From assembly GCA_964467315.1 (NCBI GenBank), contig CAYXSA010000019.1, positions 1 to 53,912 on the forward strand: a stretch of DNA of 53,912 nucleotides, in the 5' to 3' direction. The notes beneath the pieces were generated by a model, which had not been told where the DNA came from, made no database searches, and saw nothing but the letters and a program-made list of their open reading frames with translations. The DNA is from JAAFIM01 sp964467315. Lineage in GTDB: Bacteria > Bacteroidota > Bacteroidia > Chitinophagales > Saprospiraceae. Position 1 is the stretch's first letter, and the number at the start of each line of letters is the position of its first letter. The position numbers and the translations under genes were made by a program. Of this stretch, positions 49,140-53,912 are shown piece after piece.

Positions 49140-49700
49140 ATGAAAAAATTACCATTATCTTTTTTGGCGCTCCTGTTCGCCAGCATCTCGGCGTTTGCCT
49201 TCATTCGGCAGCAGCAGTCGGAAGATTTGCCCGTAGATGCCGCTTTGCGCAAGCAGTTTTTAGCCAAATTCAAAAAGGCGAAATTGCCCTACACCATCAG
49301 CGCATCGAAATCTAAAGCCGACAAAAAACAAGGTTTAGCCGATGAATTTTCGCCCTTTGTGCCCGAAATCGCCAGCCTAACACGCGGGCGTATCTCGCGT
49401 ATGCGCATGGAAGACGTTATCGACGACGTAAAAGCCGACGTGCTGGTTTCTTCCACGAAAGAATACGACGCGATAATCTATATCGTCGAGCGCGCTCACC
49501 TGCAAGAATATAGCTTCCGCCTACTCACCCTCAACAAAGCAGGCGAAGCCATCAGCAACGAACCCCTACTCACCATCAACCGCTTTTCTTCAGAAGGCAG
49601 CACCGTCATCGGCAAAGATTTGGTTATCACTACCACCAATGGCGATTTTGTAAAAAAGCTGAAAATCGATAGAGATGGCAGCGTGGAGACTGTAAATTAA
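49140..49700 (+). CDS. Exported protein of unknown function
   Basis: A 186-residue protein with a signal peptide (MKKLPLSFLALLFASISAFA). The mature part has a charged region KKAKLPYTISASKSKADKKQ and beta strands AIIYIVERAHLQEYSFRLLTLNKAGEA and STVIGKDLVITTTNGDFV (in parts), of the kind that form a small open beta barrel or propeller blade. No family is recognised. The start is clear at MKKLPLS. It is followed by TAGTAAG heptamers. Confidence 0.55.
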   Translation: MKKLPLSFLALLFASISAFAFIRQQQSEDLPVDAALRKQFLAKFKKAKLPYTISASKSKADKKQGLADEFSPFVPEIASLTRGRISRMRMEDVIDDVKADVLVSSTKEYDAIIYIVERAHLQEYSFRLLTLNKAGEAISNEPLLTINRFSSEGSTVIGKDLVITTTNGDFVKKLKIDRDGSVETVN

Positions 49701-49717
49701 GGTTGATGCGCTGTGTG

Positions 49718-49825
49718 TCGTAGGTAGTAAGTAGTAAGTAGTAAGTAGTAAGTAGTAGGTAGTAAGTATTTCCAAGCTGCTGCTAATTCGTAACTCGTAA
49801 CTCGTAATTCGTAACTCGTCATTCA
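49718..49825. repeat. Heptamer arrays TAGTAAG and TCGTAAC
   Basis: TAGTAAG/TAGTAGG units at 49718-49769, then TCGTAAC/TCGTAAT units at 49785-49825 that run up to the ATG of the flavin reductase gene. Confidence 0.9.
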
Positions 49826-50731
49826 ATGAAATCTATCCGCCCCGAAGAGCTGGAAGTGCGCGACCTGCATCAGCTTATAGTCGGCGCTATCGCCCCGCGC
49901 CCCATCGCTTTCGTGTCTACGATTGACGAAAACGGCGTGCACAATCTCGCGCCTTACAGCTTTTTCAACGCCTTTTCCTCCAATCCGCCCATTTTTGTCT
50001 TCTCCTCCAATCGGCGCGTCAAAGGCAATACGACCAAAGACACCCTGCATAATATCTTCTCGCAACGCGAGGCGGTCGTTAATGTGGTCAATTACGACAT
50101 CGTGCAACAGATGGCTGTAGCCTCCATTTCTTACGGTGCAGAGGTCAGCGAGTTCGTCAAATCGGGTCTTACGCCCATAGATTCCGTCCTCGTGCGCCCG
50201 CCGCGCGTCAAAGAATCGCCCATGCAATTCGAGTGCCGCGTCAAAGACATCATCACGCTGGGCGAGCATGGCGGCGCGGGGCATCTCATTATTTGTGAGG
50301 TCGTGCAGATACATTACGACGAGCGCATCATGGACGAGCGCGGGCGCATCGACCCCAACAAACTCGATTTGGTGGGCAGATTGGGGCGCAACTATTATGT
50401 GCGCGCCAGCGGCGATGCGCTTTTCACGGTGCATCAAGACCAAGAAACCATCGGCATCGGCTTCGACCAACTGCCCCTGCACATACTCAATAGCAGCATT
50501 TTGGTTGGCAATGAGCTGGCGCAGCTCGCGGGGCTGACCCAAATTCCTTCCCGCGAAGCCGTGCAAACGCGCTTTCATGCCGACCCGTTTTTCCGAAATT
50601 TGCTGCATTCTTACGAAGAACAGCCCGCAGAATTGGCGCGGCAGATGCAGCTCTACGCCCGCGAATTGCTGCAAAAAGGCGCACCAAAGGAAGCCTTTGA
50701 GATTTTGCAGTATCCGTTTTTGTTGCAGTAA
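49826..50731 (+). CDS. Flavin reductase family protein (FMN-binding split barrel)
   Basis: A 301-residue cytosolic protein with the flavin-reductase-like FMN-binding split barrel (about 15-205). Visible: VGAIAPRPIAFVSTIDENGVHNLAPYSFFNAFSSNPP (in parts: GAIAPRPIAFVST, NLAPYSFFNAFS), KDTLHNIF, ARGMVNVV-like NVVNYDIVQQM and PMQFECRVKDII. It reduces flavin with NAD(P)H or acts as a flavoprotein reductase; the partner is unknown. The C-terminal 95 residues are helical and longer than minimal members. The start follows a heptamer array directly. Confidence 0.88.
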   Translation: MKSIRPEELEVRDLHQLIVGAIAPRPIAFVSTIDENGVHNLAPYSFFNAFSSNPPIFVFSSNRRVKGNTTKDTLHNIFSQREAVVNVVNYDIVQQMAVASISYGAEVSEFVKSGLTPIDSVLVRPPRVKESPMQFECRVKDIITLGEHGGAGHLIICEVVQIHYDERIMDERGRIDPNKLDLVGRLGRNYYVRASGDALFTVHQDQETIGIGFDQLPLHILNSSILVGNELAQLAGLTQIPSREAVQTRFHADPFFRNLLHSYEEQPAELARQMQLYARELLQKGAPKEAFEILQYPFLLQ

Positions 50732-50738
50732 TTTTTTT

Positions 50739-50843
50739 GGGCGTGCCCGCAGCCCCAAAAAGGGGGCTGCGGTCGGGCTATTCGGGGCGCATCACCATCG
50801 CCCCTGTGGGCGAATGTTGATTCGCCCCTACTATCCCTCACGC
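50739..50843 (-). repeat. Three-way-junction element E20
   Basis: Minus-strand copy. Hairpin 2 is GCAGCCCC/GGGGCTGC with an AAAAA loop; hairpin 1 is the REP-like GGGCGAATGTTGATTCGCCC, as in E15. An accessory GCCGC-AAAGA-GCGGC hairpin follows block A. Confidence 0.85.
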
Positions 50844-50935
50844 GAGGCTGCCCGCGCCGCAAAGAGCGGCGGGGCGCAGGCTGTTGAAGGGAAAACGAAG
50901 TTAACGCGTAGCGAAAAGCGAAAAAATGATGGCTT

Positions 50936-51364
50936 TTAGCGCATACGCACAAATATAGTCTCCGTACGGTATGTCGTCGTATCGCTGCCACAACGCACAT
51001 GAGCACCTATGTCAAAGGACTGCCCAATAGCGGCATTTTGTACCAATTGGAGAATCTGCCCAGAGAATTGTGCGCCTTCGCTCTCAAACCAATAGGGGCA
51101 ACTACGCGGCATAGGAAAAAAATGTATAGAATGTCTGATTACTTGGCATTCGATAAGGTTGCCTTCGAGGGTTTTCCAACGGGCGGAAATGCTTGTTTGT
51201 TGCGAAAAATCAGCAGGAGCGCAGTTGAAAGGGCTTTTCCAAGAGGTGAATTGACCAATTTGTATATGCGGGTGCGCAGGTCGTCTTGAGGTGCTATTGT
51301 TTTGCTGCGCCCTTGTGTGAGCAGCAAAAAGCAGCAAAAACAGTAATAAAAAGGCTGTTTTCAT
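50936..51364 (-). CDS. Short exported GldM-C-like protein
   Basis: A 142-residue protein with a signal peptide (MKTAFLLLFLLLFAAHTRAQ). Its C-terminal half aligns with the last domain of the two upstream neighbours: ECQVIRHSIHF, GAQFSGQILQLVQNAAIGQSF, then HVRCGSDTTTYRTETIFVRM, matching their KCEIVSYTL, ...FEGQALSAIKAAGIGD... and QVRCPGDV...PLVINVR. It lacks the first domain of those proteins, so it is a truncated paralogue rather than a random exported protein. It is 30 bases downstream of the next array member, probably in the same transcript. Confidence 0.6.
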   Translation of the reverse strand: MKTAFLLLFLLLFAAHTRAQQNNSTSRRPAHPHIQIGQFTSWKSPFNCAPADFSQQTSISARWKTLEGNLIECQVIRHSIHFFPMPRSCPYWFESEGAQFSGQILQLVQNAAIGQSFDIGAHVRCGSDTTTYRTETIFVRMR

Positions 51365-51394
51365 CTAATTACAGAGAATTTTTGAGGCGCTAAT

Positions 51395-52036
51395 TTATCG
51401 TATGTTGATAACCAAAGGGTCTACAACGCGCGAATTGGCATCGCCTGGGCAGCGTACTTTTATATTGCTAAAGGTATAATTGTCGCCAATGCCCGCCGCT
51501 TGTATCGCTGCCCGCGCTTGTCCCTCGAAAGCAGCCCCACGCACCTCTATTTGAATGGGGTCTTGCTGTCTTCTCGTATACGTGAGCGTAAAGGAAATAA
51601 CTTGGCATTTTGCCTCAAAATCAAAATTGGGAAGCTCCGCAATAAGCCCTTGCCGATAATCAACAGCGCCCGCATCGAATTTTCCCCTGCCCGAACTCAA
51701 GCGAACTACAGGGTCGGGAATGCGTTTTAGCCTAAACTCTTGCTCGCCCAGTACTTTTTTGCTGCTTTTTTGCCGAATTTGTAGCTTAACCAAACCTGGA
51801 CTTTGCGGTGTAAGCAAGAATTTGCCTACTGTGTTGCTGGGGCGTATCTGTACGGTGCCTGTGGCATCAACCAATTCCAAATCTTTAGTCATAACCCCTT
51901 CTACAGCTATAGAAAAAGGATTTTCTATGCCCACATACAAGACATTCATTTTATCGGCAGCCATAACAAAAGCCGTTTGAGCTTTAATAGCGCTAAAAAT
52001 TAAGAAAAAACAAGAAAACAAAAGCACAACTTTCAT
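51395..52036 (-). CDS. GldM C-terminal-domain-like exported protein
   Basis: A 213-residue protein with a signal peptide (MKVVLLFSCFFLIFSAIKA). The mature part carries two domains like those at the C-terminus of the T9SS/gliding motor protein GldM: VMAADKMNVLYVGIENPFSIA, GEQEFRLKRIPDPVVRLSSG and a final IKVRCPGDANSRVVDPLVINI. GldM itself adds an N-terminal membrane helix; here there is only a signal peptide, so this is a stand-alone periplasmic relative. Its job is unknown but could link to the motor. The start was set at the signal peptide. It is 62 bases downstream of a close paralogue. Confidence 0.75.
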   Translation of the reverse strand: MKVVLLFSCFFLIFSAIKAQTAFVMAADKMNVLYVGIENPFSIAVEGVMTKDLELVDATGTVQIRPSNTVGKFLLTPQSPGLVKLQIRQKSSKKVLGEQEFRLKRIPDPVVRLSSGRGKFDAGAVDYRQGLIAELPNFDFEAKCQVISFTLTYTRRQQDPIQIEVRGAAFEGQARAAIQAAGIGDNYTFSNIKVRCPGDANSRVVDPLVINIR

Positions 52037-52098
52037 GTAGCAGAAAAATATATTTGTGAGTTTTGAGATAGGCAAATGTACATAATTTTTGAAAAAAT

Positions 52099-52746
52099 TT
52101 ATCGAACATTGATAACCAGCGGCTCGGCTGTGCGGCTGCGCACATCACCAGGGCAGCGGACTTGTATATCCGTAAAATTATAGACATCGCCGATGCCTGC
52201 GGCTTTAATAGCAGAAAGCGCCTGCCCCTCAAATCTGCCGCCGCGCCCCTCTATTTGCGCGGGGTCTTGGTTGCGCTTGATGTAAAAAAGCGTATAAGAA
52301 ACGATTTCGCATTTTGCCTCGAAATCAAAATTGGGCAATTCGGCGACAAGTCCGCGCTGCAGATTTGCTGCACCCGTACCAAAAGACGAGCCCGCGCCGC
52401 TGCTAAGTCTTACAATCGGGTCGGGAATGCGTTTGAGCCTAAATTCTTGCTCGCCCAGCAGTTTTTTGCTGTTTTTATGTCGGATTTTCAGCCGCGTGAT
52501 GCCGCTGCTTTGGGGAGTAAGCAAAAACTTGCCCGCCGTCGCGCCTGTTTGTATTTGTACGATGCCTGCCGTATCTATCAACTCCAAATCTTTGGCGGCT
52601 ATGCCTTCTACGGCGACAGAAAAGGGATTTTCTATGCCCACGTATAAGACATTCATTTTGTCGGCAGAGAGGGCGAAAGCGTTTTGGGCTTGGGCACGGG
52701 CAGCAAATAGGGTGAGGGCTGCAAAGAAAAAAATTATCGTTTTCAT
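52099..52746 (-). CDS. GldM C-terminal-domain-like exported protein
   Basis: A 215-residue protein with a signal peptide (MKTIIFFFAALTLFAARAQA). It is a near-duplicate of the next gene: LSADKMNVLYVGIENPFSVA, GEQEFRLKRIPDPIVRLSSG, ELPNFDFEAKCEIVSYTLFY and VRCPGDVRSRTAEPLVINVR. This is the first of three array members on the minus strand. A frame 56 residues longer exists but extends back over the divergent promoter, so the signal peptide start was used. A tail ends VINVR, the same strand that closes GldM-like Ig folds. Confidence 0.75.
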   Translation of the reverse strand: MKTIIFFFAALTLFAARAQAQNAFALSADKMNVLYVGIENPFSVAVEGIAAKDLELIDTAGIVQIQTGATAGKFLLTPQSSGITRLKIRHKNSKKLLGEQEFRLKRIPDPIVRLSSGAGSSFGTGAANLQRGLVAELPNFDFEAKCEIVSYTLFYIKRNQDPAQIEGRGGRFEGQALSAIKAAGIGDVYNFTDIQVRCPGDVRSRTAEPLVINVR

Positions 52747-52812
52747 AGTGTGGTAGCGTTTTTTGTACCTAACTAATGCCCTTGCACCGAAAAAGTTACG
52801 CCGATAAATGCC

Positions 52813-52820
52813 TATCTTTG
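52813..52820 (+). promoter_or_regulatory. -7 box (TATCTTTG)
   Basis: TANNTTTG match 22 bases before the ATG of the next plus-strand gene; the nearest upstream TTG is 28 bases away, outside the usual 17-23. Confidence 0.45.
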
Positions 52821-52842
52821 CGCTCTCAAATTTTGTTAGCCC

Positions 52843-53619
52843 ATGTCGAAAGCCGTAAAAAAACCAAAAGCCGAAGAGCAACTTATAGAACGAACCGTAC
52901 AAGTCGCCGCCCAAGACTACTTAGACGACTATTATAAGAAAAAACGCCGCAGCAAAAAAATGTATTCCTCCTTAGAGGAGCGTACCAAAAAAGCCTACGG
53001 AATGCGTCGCGCAGATGGTTTTATGGCTTTCCCTTGGTGGTTTGGGCGAGCGTATACGGTGTCGATGGAAGCAAAATCCTTCAAAACCCTCGATGCGCTT
53101 ACCCCTGTGCGCGATACGAAGGCTTGGGTACTCGATGCGCTTTGGGCGGGCTTTCTGACGACCCTCGTTACGGGCTCGTTTTTCCTTATCCTGCGCTCGG
53201 ATTTGTCCGTTTTCTGGCGTATGATAGTGCCTTTATTTATCTTTGCTGCCGCCTCGCTTATTTATGGCTATCTGCGCCGCAATAGCTACAAATATCAGGA
53301 GCCCCCCGTTATTCAACAGATTTTGGCATATCCCGCCAATGAACGCTGGATTTCCTTCTCTTACGATGCGCTGGAAATGATAGACCATGATTTACGACAT
53401 AATTTTTTCAAAATCTGCGCCGCTCGCGGCATCGGCGTGCTCCTTGTAACGCCCAGCAAAAAAGTGCACTGCGTCGCCAAACCAAGCAAACGCTATCGCC
53501 TTTTTAAAGATTTTCTAATCTACTACCACTCCGAAGAAGATATACGCAAATTCCTCTTCGACCCGAATATGAAAAAACCAACTACCAGCGCCTACGAAAA
53601 TAAACAACGCGGGGAATAG
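52843..53619 (+). CDS. Membrane protein of unknown function
   Basis: A 258-residue protein with a basic cytoplasmic N-terminus (1-95: YYKKKRRSKKMY, PWWFGRAYTVSMEAKSF) and two adjacent membrane helices (about 97-118 and 125-143), then a cytoplasmic C-terminal domain of about 110 residues with RWISFSYDALEMIDHDLRHNF and RGIGVLLVTPSKKVHCVAKPS. No family is recognised. The C-terminal part has a small alpha/beta look of the DUF type found beside peptidoglycan or secretion genes; this is weak. It has its own -7 box. Confidence 0.55.
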   Translation: MSKAVKKPKAEEQLIERTVQVAAQDYLDDYYKKKRRSKKMYSSLEERTKKAYGMRRADGFMAFPWWFGRAYTVSMEAKSFKTLDALTPVRDTKAWVLDALWAGFLTTLVTGSFFLILRSDLSVFWRMIVPLFIFAAASLIYGYLRRNSYKYQEPPVIQQILAYPANERWISFSYDALEMIDHDLRHNFFKICAARGIGVLLVTPSKKVHCVAKPSKRYRLFKDFLIYYHSEEDIRKFLFDPNMKKPTTSAYENKQRGE

Positions 53620-53675
53620 TTGTGCTTTGTGTCGTAGCTTGTGCTTGGTGTCGTAGCTTGTGCTTGGTGTTTAGG
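53620..53675. repeat. Tandem TTGTGCTTKGTGTCGTAGC units
   Basis: Two near-identical 19-20 bp units and a third that runs into the T5 hairpin (TTGTGCTTGGTGTTTAGG). They show that the outer part of the T family can amplify alone. Confidence 0.75.
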
Positions 53676-53712
53676 TACTATGCCGCCTTGCGGCGGCAGT
53701 GGTAGCAAGTAT
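53659..53712 (-). repeat. TACTTGC hairpin T5 (inverted)
   Basis: TTTAGGTACTATGCCGCC-TTGC-GGCGGCAGTGGTAGCAAGTA: inverted copy like T2. Confidence 0.8.
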
Positions 53713-53732
53713 TATGTGCATTGGTGTTTTTT

Positions 53733-53857
53733 GCGTGAGGGATAGAAGTGGAAGCGCGTAGCGCTGCAACGGATAGCCCGACGGCGTGCGTGTAGAGACG
53801 CGATTTATCGCGTCTCCCGCCGCGTCCTTTGCGCGGCGGACGCACGACGGCACGCCC
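53733..53857 (+). repeat. Three-way-junction element E21
   Basis: Hairpin 2 closes with CGTGCGT/ACGCACG and contains a GTAG-footed REP hairpin (GTAGAGACGCG...CGCGTCTC) and a CGCCGCG/CGCGGCG hairpin. Hairpin 1 is of the AGTGGAAGCGC type. Confidence 0.85.
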
Positions 53858-53862
53858 AAAAA

Positions 53863-53912
53863 AGTGAAAAGTGAAAAGTGAAAAGTGAAAAGTGAAAAGT
53901 GAAAAGTGAAAA
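53863..53912. repeat. Heptamer array GTGAAAA (to the window edge)
   Basis: Seven tandem units, six bases after block C of E21; the array continues past the window end. Confidence 0.9.

Overview
The window comes from a Bacteroidota chromosome, most likely a gliding or marine member of the Cytophagales/Saprospirales side of the phylum (inference from gene content, not from a marker gene). The signs are a type IX secretion (T9SS) sorting domain ending at base 141, three exported proteins resembling the C-terminal part of the gliding/T9SS protein GldM (50936-52746), a large TonB-dependent receptor with a carboxypeptidase-regulatory-like N-terminus, many signal-peptide and lipoprotein starts, TANNTTTG-type -7 promoter boxes, and almost no Shine-Dalgarno sequences. 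The genes are mostly ordinary chromosomal ones. No prophage, integrase, plasmid gene or CRISPR array is visible.

Layout. 1-5190: T9SS cargo end, GNAT-type acetyltransferase, M1 metallopeptidase, lipoprotein. 5490-9301: an AT-richer cassette of three unknown, largely helical proteins. 9390-17251: fumarylacetoacetase, an M19-dipeptidase-like exported protein, an 'asparagine synthetase B'-labelled exported protein, thiolase, tRNA-Arg(CCG), HtrA protease. 17557-22729: CDF cation exporter, OmpA protein, cytochrome oxidase subunit III, orphan histidine kinase. 22872-23146: two tandem small-RNA candidates. 23155-27655: broken RDD gene, DUF5684 protein, Nudix hydrolase, TonB-dependent receptor. 27923-31126: RAYT (REP-associated tyrosine transposase) in a nest of hairpin repeats, then a duplicated exported-protein gene. 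31201-39875: DprA, LRR protein, tRNA-guanine transglycosylase, WYL regulator, DUF423 protein, and a three-gene run of GT9 glycosyltransferase, mannose-1-phosphate guanylyltransferase and SRPBCC protein. 40286-53619: 2-oxoglutarate dehydrogenase E1, an unusual cytoplasmic protein with an RGG tract and two ubiquitin-like domains, lipoproteins, a second histidine kinase, a flavin reductase and the GldM-like array.

The most striking content is between the genes. Twenty full copies (plus three remnants) of an 80-138 bp element alternate with the genes, about one per 2.7 kb, in both orientations and never inside a gene. Read in one direction each copy has block A (GCGTGAGGGATAG), a variable hairpin, block B (ATAGCCCGAC), a second variable hairpin and block C (GGGCACGCCC), usually followed by an A-run. 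Blocks A and C pair (GCGTG/CACGC), so the predicted fold is a three-way junction. Both hairpins change sequence from copy to copy while staying paired, and two copies carry the compensated outer stem GCGAG/CTCGC. One arm is often a short GTAG-footed REP hairpin of the kind RAYT enzymes act on, and the window encodes a RAYT that carries such hairpins in frame. Three further layers are present: heptamer microsatellites of several families that end flush with start or stop codons, a second hairpin family built on TACTTGC/GGCGGC, and the tandem small-RNA pair with variable outer stems around a near-identical core.
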